A DNA stretch of 36,562 bases, from assembly GCA_944384265.1 (NCBI GenBank), contig CALWSR010000034.1:1-36562 (forward strand), read 5' to 3'. The DNA is from an uncultured Clostridia bacterium (GTDB lineage: Bacteria; Bacillota; Clostridia; Lachnospirales; Anaerotignaceae). Both the position numbers and the translations under genes were made by a program. Below are positions 15,511 through 23,797 of this stretch, piece by piece; position 1 is the first letter of the stretch; each line of letters opens with the position of its first letter. The notes beneath the pieces were generated by a model that did no database searches, was not told where the DNA came from, and saw nothing but the letters and a program-made list of their open reading frames with translations.

Positions 15511-17868
15511 ATGAGAAAAACACATTTTTTCATGAAAAAAATAGCAGGCCTTGTTTTGGCCGGCACTATGTCATTTTACTGCTTGGGCATACAGGCATTT
15601 GCAGCACAAAAGCTATATGACCAGGTGACAACAGAAATGGTGACAAAGGGTGTTACCTATGAAAAAAATCATAGACTGACTGCGGAAGGCTGGCAGGATA
15701 TTCATGTTTTGAAAATGGATATGAATGACCCTAATTTGGTATTGGCCCCCATGGAATCTCAGACAGAATATGGTTTAAAGGAAACCCTTTTAAAAATGGT
15801 AAACGATACAGGAGCAGTGGCGGCAGTCAATGGAGATTTTTTTGGCATGAAGGGAGATTATTCGGCTTCCTTTGGACCTGTTGTAAAAGAGGGAAGCTTG
15901 ATTTCGGCAGGTACAGACAAAAATATAGGTGTCAATGAATATTCCACATTTTTTATTGACCAAGAGGGAAATCCATTTATAGATTTTTTTCAGTTTCAGG
16001 CAGATTTTTATGCAGGAGAATATGCACATTTGGAATTGGCCTCATTTAATAAAATTACAGAGATGGTATATCCTATTTATTTTGATAAAAATGCGGCAGC
16101 TTCTACGGCAGATTTGGACAAGCGATTTGCAGATTTGGTAAAGCTGAAAGTGGAAAAGGACACCATTACATATATTTCTCAAAAAGGAGAAACTGTGGAT
16201 ACGCCGGAGGATGGCTATTTGATTATTATAAGCGGACAGTATTTTGATGATTTGGGACAGTATTTTGCAGTGGGACAGCCTGTCCGATTGGATGTGAAGA
16301 CCTCTTTGGATTTAAGCAAAATACAGACAGCCATCAGCGGTGTCGGCAGAATACTGGTGGATGGACAAAAGCCGGCACAAGGACAGGAAGGGCTTGTTGT
16401 ATCCGGCAGACAGCCAAGAACAGCATTAGGCATTTCTCAGGACCAATCCACATTGATATGGATGGTAGTAGACGGCAGAGGCGACAGCATTGGTGCCACA
16501 CAGGATGAAATGGTGGCATTGATGCAGGAATACGGTGCTTACAATGCCATGCATTTTGATGGAGGCGGCTCCTCCACAATGGTGGCAAAAACGGCAGAGG
16601 ATATCCAGCCGGAAGTGAAAAATACGGTTTCTGACGGTGCAGAAAGAAAAATCATAAATGGCTTTGGATTGTTCAATCAAGCTCCTGTGGGAGAATTGAC
16701 ACAAATCTCACTGAAGCCGAGTGCAGAAAGAGTGTTTGTCAACAACAGCATCACATTGCAGGTGGCAGGCTATGATGAATATTTTCACAACATTGATTTG
16801 GACATAAATCAAATTGTATTTTCTGTTGCTGGAGGAGAAGGCATATTTGAAGGTACAAATTTTACACCTACTACATCGGGAAAAATGCAGATTACAGCCA
16901 CCTATCAGGACAAAACAGCCACAACGGAAATAGAGAGTATGGTGGTAGCCTCTATTTCACCAAAGGAAGAGGAAATTCGTTTGGGAGGCGACGGAGAAAG
17001 GGCGCAGCTGCAGTTTACTGCAAAAAGTACAGAAGGCTATACTGCCGATGTGAATACAGGGCTGGTTTATACATTATCTGACCCGGCGCTGGGCATCATC
17101 AATGACAACACATTTGTTGCAACCACCTCCTCCGGTACCGGTTATATTCAAGCTGTATTGGCAGATGCAAGCTGCTCTATCCCCATTGTCATAGGCACAG
17201 AGCCGAAGGTGGAATTGCCTTGGGTACCCGATGATATTCAACTGAAGGATAAAAGCAAAGCAGACATAGAATATGCACAGGATGGAGCAGTTTATGTCAA
17301 TGTCATTGGAAGGGTGACATCCCCCACAGCCACACCGGAGGTGTATGCAGCAGCACAGTCTCAGGCAAAGGCGGCAGTGGAAGGCGGCGCTGATGTGGCT
17401 GTATATGCAGGAAAAACAGACATTGCTCCAGGTATTGATGCAGTGCAGTGGAACGGCTCCTATCAGTTTCAAAATAAAAATGGTGTAAGCATTGTCATGA
17501 TGACAGCGGCAGAGGGCGGACTGCGTGTTACAAATCCTACACAATGGCTTTCTTTTAAAAATGACATTGAAAATGCAGGCAATGGGGCAGTGGTCATAGC
17601 AATGGACAAAACACCCTCTGCTTTTACAGACCCTTTGGAAACACTTTTGTTCCGCAGTGTTTTGGAGGATTTGAAGGAGCAGGGAAAAACCATATTTGTA
17701 GTATCTGCTTCCGGCATAGAATATTGGTTTAACTTTAAAGACGGTATTCGCTACATCAATCTTCCCGATTTGTTTTTAGAGGATGGCTCTGTCAATGACA
17801 ATGCAGCAGTGCTGAAGCTGCGTGTCAATGGTGCAGAGGTGCATTATGAAATAGAAGAGATTGCTTAA
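15511..17868 (+). CDS. Secreted phosphodiester glycosidase (NAGPA domain) with Ig-like domains
   Basis: 785 aa from ATG 15511 (SD GGAGAGG, 9-base spacing); upstream ATGs at 15466 and 15493 lack an SD. Signal peptide about residues 1-32, ending IQAFA. The NAGPA/phosphodiester glycosidase domain runs to about residue 390, with conserved AAVNGDFF and VVDGRGDSIGAT...HFDGGGSSTMVAK. Ig-like modules follow (ITLQVAGYDEYFHNIDLD; MVVASISPKEEEIRLGGDGE, ending at about 570). The C-terminal 200 residues form a further extracellular domain of unknown role. NAGPA enzymes hydrolyse GlcNAc-1-phosphodiester bonds; in Firmicutes a wall-polymer substrate is likely. There are no SLH repeats or sortase signal, so it is released or held by an unknown route. 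Confidence 0.85.
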   Translation: MRKTHFFMKKIAGLVLAGTMSFYCLGIQAFAAQKLYDQVTTEMVTKGVTYEKNHRLTAEGWQDIHVLKMDMNDPNLVLAPMESQTEYGLKETLLKMVNDTGAVAAVNGDFFGMKGDYSASFGPVVKEGSLISAGTDKNIGVNEYSTFFIDQEGNPFIDFFQFQADFYAGEYAHLELASFNKITEMVYPIYFDKNAAASTADLDKRFADLVKLKVEKDTITYISQKGETVDTPEDGYLIIISGQYFDDLGQYFAVGQPVRLDVKTSLDLSKIQTAISGVGRILVDGQKPAQGQEGLVVSGRQPRTALGISQDQSTLIWMVVDGRGDSIGATQDEMVALMQEYGAYNAMHFDGGGSSTMVAKTAEDIQPEVKNTVSDGAERKIINGFGLFNQAPVGELTQISLKPSAERVFVNNSITLQVAGYDEYFHNIDLDINQIVFSVAGGEGIFEGTNFTPTTSGKMQITATYQDKTATTEIESMVVASISPKEEEIRLGGDGERAQLQFTAKSTEGYTADVNTGLVYTLSDPALGIINDNTFVATTSSGTGYIQAVLADASCSIPIVIGTEPKVELPWVPDDIQLKDKSKADIEYAQDGAVYVNVIGRVTSPTATPEVYAAAQSQAKAAVEGGADVAVYAGKTDIAPGIDAVQWNGSYQFQNKNGVSIVMMTAAEGGLRVTNPTQWLSFKNDIENAGNGAVVIAMDKTPSAFTDPLETLLFRSVLEDLKEQGKTIFVVSASGIEYWFNFKDGIRYINLPDLFLEDGSVNDNAAVLKLRVNGAEVHYEIEEIA

Positions 17869-17927
17869 AAAGTCACAGAAAAGTTTTTGATTTCTGTTGT
17901 AAAATGGATATTTTTGGGGTAGTATAG

Positions 17928-17955
17928 TATGGGCGGAGGTATTTCTCTGCCCATA
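17928..17955 (+). terminator. Probable terminator hairpin after the glycosidase gene
   Basis: ATGGGCGGAG and CTCTGCCCAT form a 10-bp stem with one wobble and a 6-base loop. Only a mixed T-rich stretch (ATTGTGTGTTT) follows, so it is a weak terminator. Confidence 0.5.
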
Positions 17956-18337
17956 TTGTGTGTTTAAAAAAGAGGCCCTTGATAGAAGTGTGAAAAAAAT
18001 ATGACAAATAAAATATGAAAAATGTAGGGAAGGCTTTGCAAAAGGAGTCTATGTTTTGAAAGGGCTTCTCTATATACATAACAAAAAATATATTTTATGG
18101 ATGCTTGGCTGTAAAACAGCCTAGGGGCTTGTATCCCTCTCATTGATATTAAAAAGGGGGGGATAGGAATAAAAGTGCAGATGATGTGCCTGGGCTGCAA
18201 AAGCAGTGTTTTGCATCAAAGCGGCAATATGAAAAAAATAGAGCAGTATTAAAACAGCATAGAGGATTGGCGTTAAGCAATATAAGAAACGGCACATTCA
18301 AAACCCCTTTTGTAAAAATGAGAAAGGAAGAGAATTG

Positions 18338-18390
18338 ATGAAATCAGTGTTTTATGGCTTTTTGTTTTATAGAAAGCAAAATCAAAAAAA
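18338..18390 (+). repeat. Interspersed repeat, second gap, first copy
   Basis: AAATCAGTGTTTTATGGCTT, then TTTTATAGAAAGC and AAAATC follow the family order; the 3' arm is shortened. Confidence 0.6.
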
Positions 18391-18550
18391 GAAGGATGTG
18401 CTGCGTTAATATGAAAAATGATATGGTATGAATTTTAAAAATAGAACAATGAGATTGACATGGCTTTATGAAAAGAAAGTGACCAAAGCGCTTGGAGCTT
18501 CTGCAAACACATTTGTTTTGGGTTTACAAAAATGTAAGGAGTCGGTTTTA

Positions 18551-18610
18551 GCCCCAAAGTCAATGTTTCATAGCTTTCTGTTTCTATGAAAGTAACAGAA
18601 TCCAAAAAGA
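18551..18610 (+). repeat. Interspersed repeat acting as murJ leader
   Basis: AAAGTCAATGTTTCATAG is followed by hairpin arms CTTTC (18574-18578) and GAAAG (18588-18592), then AACAGAATCC. The murJ SD AAAGGAG follows within 15 bases. Confidence 0.7.
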
Positions 18611-18626
18611 AAAAAAGGAGAATTCT

Positions 18627-20204
18627 ATGGCAGGGAAGAATACGGTGAAAGCCGTTGGATTTATGATGATGATTACACTGGTGGGCAAGCTGCTGGGACT
18701 TGTAAGAGAGCAGCTTTTGGCTGCGAATTATTCCATTGGCGCCCAAGCAACGGCTTTTATGACGGCAAGCAGAATCCCCAGAACATTTTTTGATGCTGTT
18801 TTTGCCTCTGCCATTTCTGCCAGCTTTATACCGGTGTTTAATGAATATTTAGAAAAAAAAGGAAAGGAAGAGGCTTTTCGCCTAGCCAATATATTTGTGA
18901 CAATGGTGGGGATTGTCACCTGTGTCATGACAGCTTTGGGCATGATTTTTGCACAGCCTGTTACATGGCTTTTTGCAGATGGCTTTTTGCCGGAAACTGC
19001 CAAAACCTGTGCAGAATTTTTGCGCATATTGTTTCCCACAGTTGTTTTTACAGGATTGGCTTTTTCATTTGTAGGCATACTGCAGTCATTGGATGAATTT
19101 ACAATCCCTGCGGCCATGAGCATTGCTTCCAATGCTGTGATTATACTATATTATATATTTTTTGACCGATATTTTGGCATATATGGCCTGACAGTGGCTT
19201 TTTTGATTGGCTGGGCAATGCAGGCATTGATACAGCTGCCTGCATTATGGAAAAAGGGATATCATTTTCGTTTTGATTTTCATTTGAAGGAAGAAGGCAT
19301 AAAAAAAATAGTACTGCTGATGCTTCCTGTTATGGTCAGCACATGGATACAGCCTATCAATATTGTCATCAATACAAAATTTGCTTCTCACATTCATTTT
19401 GAAAATTATCCTGATGCTGCCATTGCCACCATAGAGTATGCCAATACCCTTTACAGCATCATTGTGGGTGTTTTTGTACTTTCCATAGCCAATGTGATAT
19501 TTCCCAAAATGGCCAGACTTACCACAAACAATGCAAAAGAGGACTTGGGGCAGACTGTCAGCGCAACCATAAAAGCCATGCTTTTTTTGCTGCTTCCCAT
19601 GACATTTGGTTTGATGGTATTAAGCCGGCCTGTGGTGAGCCTGGTATATGAAAGAGGGGATTTTGGTGCATTTGCAACAGAAACCACAGCCAGAGCATTG
19701 TTCTTTTTTTCATTGGGGATGGTGGGCTTTGGCGTGCAAAATATATTAAGCAGAGTATTTTATGCAAAGCAGGATGGAAAAACCCCTTTTTATTCCGGAT
19801 TGGTGTCCATTGCCGTCAATATTTTGCTTTGTTTTTTGCTGGCAGAAAAAATGGATGTAGGGGGATTGGCATTGGCTTCTGCCATTTCTTCCATTGTTTC
19901 GGCATTGTTTTTGTGGATACCCTTATGCTTGGAGCAAAAAGCATTGCTTTCAAAGGCAATGTTAAAGGATGTATTAAAAATGCTTGTTTCAGCCGGTATC
20001 ATGGTCATAGCGGCAGTGCTTTGCAAAAACAGTCTGCTGCTGCTGAACATAGGCGGCTTTTGGGAAAATGTGATTGTGGTGGCAGTGACAGCGGTGGCAG
20101 GAGCCGTTGTTTATATGATATGCTCCTATATTTTGGGTGTGGATGAAAGCAAAATGGCAGTAGAAATGGGAAAAAACCTATTGCAAAAAATATGGCATAA
20201 ATAA
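18627..20204 (+). CDS. murJ: Lipid II flippase MurJ / MviN family
   Basis: 525 aa, SD AAGGAG. Membrane protein of the MOP superfamily with about 13-14 hydrophobic segments. The N-terminus has the MviN signature: VGKLLGLVREQLLAANY, then TASRIPRTFFDAVFASAIS and PVFNEYLEKKGKEEAF. Later family motifs include SRVFYAKQDGKTPFY. MurJ moves lipid-linked peptidoglycan precursor across the cytoplasmic membrane. As the first gene of an apparent wall-polymer operon it could equally handle a polymer intermediate. The O-antigen-ligase-like gene follows after 25 bases. Confidence 0.93.
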   Translation: MAGKNTVKAVGFMMMITLVGKLLGLVREQLLAANYSIGAQATAFMTASRIPRTFFDAVFASAISASFIPVFNEYLEKKGKEEAFRLANIFVTMVGIVTCVMTALGMIFAQPVTWLFADGFLPETAKTCAEFLRILFPTVVFTGLAFSFVGILQSLDEFTIPAAMSIASNAVIILYYIFFDRYFGIYGLTVAFLIGWAMQALIQLPALWKKGYHFRFDFHLKEEGIKKIVLLMLPVMVSTWIQPINIVINTKFASHIHFENYPDAAIATIEYANTLYSIIVGVFVLSIANVIFPKMARLTTNNAKEDLGQTVSATIKAMLFLLLPMTFGLMVLSRPVVSLVYERGDFGAFATETTARALFFFSLGMVGFGVQNILSRVFYAKQDGKTPFYSGLVSIAVNILLCFLLAEKMDVGGLALASAISSIVSALFLWIPLCLEQKALLSKAMLKDVLKMLVSAGIMVIAAVLCKNSLLLLNIGGFWENVIVVAVTAVAGAVVYMICSYILGVDESKMAVEMGKNLLQKIWHK

Positions 20205-20229
20205 TATTTCGTATGAAGGAGGGAAAAAT

Positions 20230-21642
20230 ATGCTGGAAGGAAGTTATTTTTTTCATGCATTGTGGCTCATTGCCAACTGGTGCTCCAAGCAATTTCAAAA
20301 CAGCTGTATCATACAATGGTTTTTGAAAAAGGATGAGAGCAAAACGGCTGTCAGAAACAGCATTTTTTTTAGAATATTTTGGGGACTGCGCAGGGCATTG
20401 AGCAAAATTTTTTATGGCTTGGGATTAAAAAAATTGTTTGCAAACAGTATTTTTAAAATGTCATTTTTGTGGTGTGGCTTTGCCGCATTGCTGGCACCCA
20501 TACTGCCCACTATGCTGGTTTTGGCATTTGTGCTGGCAGGCTTTGGCTCATTGATATTATCTTTTTTATATGACAGAAAAAGAAAGCTTCATTATTTTTC
20601 TGTCAGCCGTTATATTTATTTTTACGCATTTATATATCTTTTTGCCACGCTCACTTCCTTGGCAAAGGGGGCAAGCTTTTTGGGAGGCATTTTGACTGTA
20701 TGCTTTATATTGTTTTCTATTGTGTTTGCAAATGCCATTGAAACAAAAAGACAGCTTTATGTGATATTATTTTTGTTTGTCTGCATTGGTGTCCTTGTTT
20801 CTTTTTATGGCTTTTATCAATTTATGTTTCCCACAAAATTCAGCGGTGTGTGGCATGATGTGGATATGTTTGCAAGCATCAGCTTTCGTGTCTATTCCAC
20901 ATTGGAAAACCCCAATGTGCTGGGGGAATATTTTCTTTTGGTGCTTCCTTTTTCTGCGGCCCTTTGCATCAACAGCAAATCGGTGTTTAACAGATTGTTT
21001 TTTGCAGCCTGCGGGGGCATTATGCTGCTTTGTCTTGTTTTGACCTATTCCCGAGGCTGTTATATTGGCATTATGGGGGCAGTTGCTGTATTTTTGGTAT
21101 TGTGGGACAGAAGATTTATATTTTTGGGCATTGTGATACTGCTTTTGCTGCCATTTATACTGCCGGATACCATTATCAACCGGTTTTTAAGCATTGGCAA
21201 TATGGATGATTCTTCCACAAGCTACAGAGTTTATATTTGGCTGGGTACATTGGCAATGCTGAAGGATTATTGGCTTTGCGGCATCGGCCCCGGTACAGAT
21301 GCCTTCAATCAGGTATATCCTGCTTATGCTTACAACGGCATCAGCGCACCTCATTCTCATAATCTGTTTTTGCAGGTTACTTGTGATGCAGGCATTGTAG
21401 GCTTGATTATATTTGTACTTTTGATATTTCAGTACTATCGCATGACCTGCGGCGCATTGTCAAGAGAGCAAAAAAAGGAAAATAAAGTGCTTTTGATTGC
21501 AGCAATTTCTGCCATAACGGGATTTATGATACAAAGTATGTCAGATTATACATTTTACAATTACAGAGTGATGCTGCTGTTTTGGGTGTGTATTGGATTT
21601 GGTATGATTTTTACAAGAATGTCAAAGCTCAGAGAGGAGTAA
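20230..21642 (+). CDS. O-antigen ligase/polymerase (Wzy-C) family membrane protein
   Basis: 470 aa, SD GGAGGG. About 11-12 hydrophobic segments. The large extracytoplasmic loop and flanks hold the family motifs RVYSTLENPNVLGEYFLL, LTYSRGCYIGI, YRVYIWLGTLAMLKDY, GIGPGTDAF and SAPHSHNLFLQV; the last His-containing motif is typical of WaaL/Wzy enzymes. In a Gram-positive cell it would polymerise or transfer lipid-linked wall polysaccharide, not LPS. It lies between murJ and a GT4 gene whose start is 6 bases past this stop, so all are probably one operon. Confidence 0.88.
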   Translation: MLEGSYFFHALWLIANWCSKQFQNSCIIQWFLKKDESKTAVRNSIFFRIFWGLRRALSKIFYGLGLKKLFANSIFKMSFLWCGFAALLAPILPTMLVLAFVLAGFGSLILSFLYDRKRKLHYFSVSRYIYFYAFIYLFATLTSLAKGASFLGGILTVCFILFSIVFANAIETKRQLYVILFLFVCIGVLVSFYGFYQFMFPTKFSGVWHDVDMFASISFRVYSTLENPNVLGEYFLLVLPFSAALCINSKSVFNRLFFAACGGIMLLCLVLTYSRGCYIGIMGAVAVFLVLWDRRFIFLGIVILLLLPFILPDTIINRFLSIGNMDDSSTSYRVYIWLGTLAMLKDYWLCGIGPGTDAFNQVYPAYAYNGISAPHSHNLFLQVTCDAGIVGLIIFVLLIFQYYRMTCGALSREQKKENKVLLIAAISAITGFMIQSMSDYTFYNYRVMLLFWVCIGFGMIFTRMSKLREE

Positions 21643-21647
21643 AATCT

Positions 21648-22754
21648 ATGCTGAAAATTTTAAACATCATCAGCGATAGAAACATAGGCGGTGCAGGCAG
21701 ATGTATTTTAAATTTTTTAAAATATTATGACAGAAAAAAATTTGCTGTAAAAGTAGTGGTGCCAAAGGGGAGTCTTTTGAAGCCTGAAATTGAAAAGCTG
21801 AAAACAAAGGTGATAGAAGTAGACGGCATTGCAGACAAATCCTTTGATAAAAAGGCTATTTTAAAATTAAATCGTATTATCAAAAAAGAAAATCCTGATG
21901 TTGTCCATACCCATGGTACTGTGACGGGAAGAATCAGCGGAAGGCTGTGCGGCAAAAAGGTGGTTTATACAAGACATTCTGTTTTTCCCGTCAGTCCCAG
22001 AATCAAAAAAGGCTTGGGCAGAATGGTCAACAAATATGTCAATGAATTTTTGGCAGATGACATCATTGCTGTGGCGGAAGCAGCAAAAGAAAATTTGACA
22101 GACGGCGGCATTTCTCCAAAAAAAATAAAAGTGATATTAAACGGAGTGGAGCCGTTAAAAAAGGCTTCTCAAAAAGAAATAGAGGATATGAAGGCAAAAT
22201 ATCACATAGCAGAGGGAGAGCTTGTCATAGGCATATTGGCCAGAGTAGATGCCGTAAAAGGACATCAATATTTGATTGAAGCGGCAGAGGCATTGAAAAA
22301 AGAGGGACGTGCCTTTAAAGTACTCATTGCCGGTACAGGAGAAAATGAACAGGCATTGAAAAGCCTTGTAAAACAAAAAAAATTAGAAGACAGGGTGCTA
22401 TTTACAGGATTTTTGTCTGATGTAAAGGGATTTTTAAGCATATTGGATATACAGGTAAATGCTTCCTATGGCACAGAGGCCACAAGCCTTGCCCTTTTGG
22501 AGGGGATGAGCATGGGACTGCCTGCTGTGGTAAGCAATTATGGAGGAAATCCCGGTGTGATTGTCCATGGAGAAAACGGATATCTTTTTGAAAGCCAAAG
22601 CAGTGAGGATTTGGCAAGGTATCTAAAAAAGACCATGGATGATACAGAGCATTATCAATATATGCAAAAAAAAGCGATACAAATATTTCAGCAAAAATTT
22701 ACGGCACAAATGTATGCCAGAAATATTGAAAAGGTATATGAAGGACTGTTTTGA
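21648..22754 (+). CDS. GT4-family (GT-B) glycosyltransferase
   Basis: 368 aa from ATG 21648 with SD AGAGGAG; the longer in-frame start would overlap the upstream gene by 60 bases. The N-terminal domain begins LNIISDRNIGGAGRCILNFL and has DVVHTHGTVTGR. The C-terminal donor domain has ILARVDAVKGHQYLIEAAE, VLFTGFLSDV and the E-x7-E-type stretch ATSLALLEGMSMGLPAV. It uses a nucleotide sugar to extend a lipid-linked glycan at the inner membrane face; the sugar cannot be told from sequence. It is in the middle of the wall-polymer operon. Confidence 0.9.
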   Translation: MLKILNIISDRNIGGAGRCILNFLKYYDRKKFAVKVVVPKGSLLKPEIEKLKTKVIEVDGIADKSFDKKAILKLNRIIKKENPDVVHTHGTVTGRISGRLCGKKVVYTRHSVFPVSPRIKKGLGRMVNKYVNEFLADDIIAVAEAAKENLTDGGISPKKIKVILNGVEPLKKASQKEIEDMKAKYHIAEGELVIGILARVDAVKGHQYLIEAAEALKKEGRAFKVLIAGTGENEQALKSLVKQKKLEDRVLFTGFLSDVKGFLSILDIQVNASYGTEATSLALLEGMSMGLPAVVSNYGGNPGVIVHGENGYLFESQSSEDLARYLKKTMDDTEHYQYMQKKAIQIFQQKFTAQMYARNIEKVYEGLF

Positions 22755-22773
22755 CAGAAAGGTGTGATAAAAC

Positions 22774-23247
22774 ATGAGTGAAAGAACAGAAAAAAAGAGA
22801 AGAGTCAATGTATTTGATATTGTGATTATTGTGGTTGTCATTGCTGTTGCTGCTGGAGCATATGTTTTTACCCACAGAGAAAAGGCTTTGGAAACAAAGG
22901 TGCTGCGTTACTCCCTGGAGCTGGTGGAATGCCCTGCGGGGTATTCTCAAAAAATTCAAGTGGGAGACAGATTGACAGACAATGTAAAAAATTATCCTAT
23001 GGGTACTGTAACATCAGTGGAAGCCAGACCAAGCGTGAGATTGGGAGAGGACAGAATCAATGGCAATGTGGTAGAAAGTGTCATTGAAGGCAAAGAAACC
23101 GTCATACTGGTGGTGGAGGCAAATGTGGTGGAAACTGCCAGCGATTTTAAAGTAGAAGGAAATTATGTTGTAAAGGCAGGAAAAGAGGTTGCTGTCAAAG
23201 GAAACGGCTATGCAGGAAAGGGCTATATTTTAACAATCGGAAGATAG
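22774..23247 (+). CDS. DUF4330 membrane-anchored protein (first copy)
   Basis: 157 aa, SD AAAGGTG. A basic N-terminus (RTEKKRRVNVFD) is followed by one transmembrane helix (residues 15-32, IVIIVVVIAVAAGAYVF), then an extracytoplasmic beta-rich domain with QVGDRLTDNVKNYPMGTVTS, the DUF4330 layout. The gene is followed after 13 bases by a second DUF4330 gene. The function of the family is unknown. The position inside a polysaccharide operon suggests a part in export or assembly of the polymer. Confidence 0.82.
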   Translation: MSERTEKKRRVNVFDIVIIVVVIAVAAGAYVFTHREKALETKVLRYSLELVECPAGYSQKIQVGDRLTDNVKNYPMGTVTSVEARPSVRLGEDRINGNVVESVIEGKETVILVVEANVVETASDFKVEGNYVVKAGKEVAVKGNGYAGKGYILTIGR

Positions 23248-23260
23248 GAGGTGCATTTTT

Positions 23261-23752
23261 GTGAAATTAACAGATAGAAAAGGAAAGCTGTTTGGAAAAA
23301 TCAATGTAGTGGATTTTATTGTGGTTGTCATTGTCATTGTATTGCTTGGCGGTGCTTATTATAAATTTGGGGTTTTAAACAAAGCAACCACAGGGACAGC
23401 ATTGCAGCCTGTCACATACACAGTGGAAGTCAAAAGAGTCAGAGATTATGTGTTTCAAAATGTGCAGGAGGGGGACGAGATTTTTGACAAAACCTCAGGA
23501 AAAAGCATTGGAAAAATTGTAAAGGTAGAAAGCACTCCTGCCACAGAGCCTGTGCTGTGTCAAGACGGCACTTATAAAATAGGTACCGTGCAAAACAGAG
23601 TGGATGTGATATTTACCATTATGGGAGAAGGTGCTGTCACAGAGGACGGCTGTTTTATCAACCGCACATATGAATTGGTAACAGAGTCTGACAGAACATT
23701 TGTGACAAAATATTTTGAATGTCAGGGCAAAATAAAAGATTTTTTGGTATAA
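23261..23752 (+). CDS. DUF4330 membrane-anchored protein (second copy)
   Basis: 163 aa starting at GTG 23261 with SD AGGAGGTG. It shares the order of the first copy: a short cytoplasmic tail (KLFGKINVVDF), one transmembrane helix (IVVVIVIVLLGGAYY), then a beta-rich domain with NVQEGDEIFDKTSGKSIGKI. The copies are clearly diverged, so this is an old duplication, perhaps giving a heteromeric pair. It is followed by the fused GT4-CsaB gene after 45 bases. Confidence 0.82.
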   Translation: MKLTDRKGKLFGKINVVDFIVVVIVIVLLGGAYYKFGVLNKATTGTALQPVTYTVEVKRVRDYVFQNVQEGDEIFDKTSGKSIGKIVKVESTPATEPVLCQDGTYKIGTVQNRVDVIFTIMGEGAVTEDGCFINRTYELVTESDRTFVTKYFECQGKIKDFLV

Positions 23753-23797
23753 CAAATGGGGCATGATGTGTTTTGGTAAAAGTATAAGGAGGAAACT

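Larger units (their letters stand above)
17956..18626. other. Gene-free gap with repeat units upstream of murJ
   Basis: No gene is supported. Two clear plus-orientation core repeats (18338-18390, 18551-18610) are 213 bases apart. Between them lies the shared module AAAATGATATGGTATG with AATTTTAAAAATAGAACAAT (18415-18450), also found at 8.14 and 26.46 kb. The first 350 bases hold more degenerate sequence of the same flavour. Confidence 0.6.

Noticed and set aside
18435..18746. 103-codon minus-strand frame overlapping the murJ start
   Set aside because: It is the reverse reading of the repeat plus the murJ N-terminus, with no SD.
20230..21642. LPS O-antigen ligase
   Set aside because: All other genes point to a Gram-positive spore former with no LPS genes, so the protein is described only as Wzy-C/O-antigen-ligase-like.
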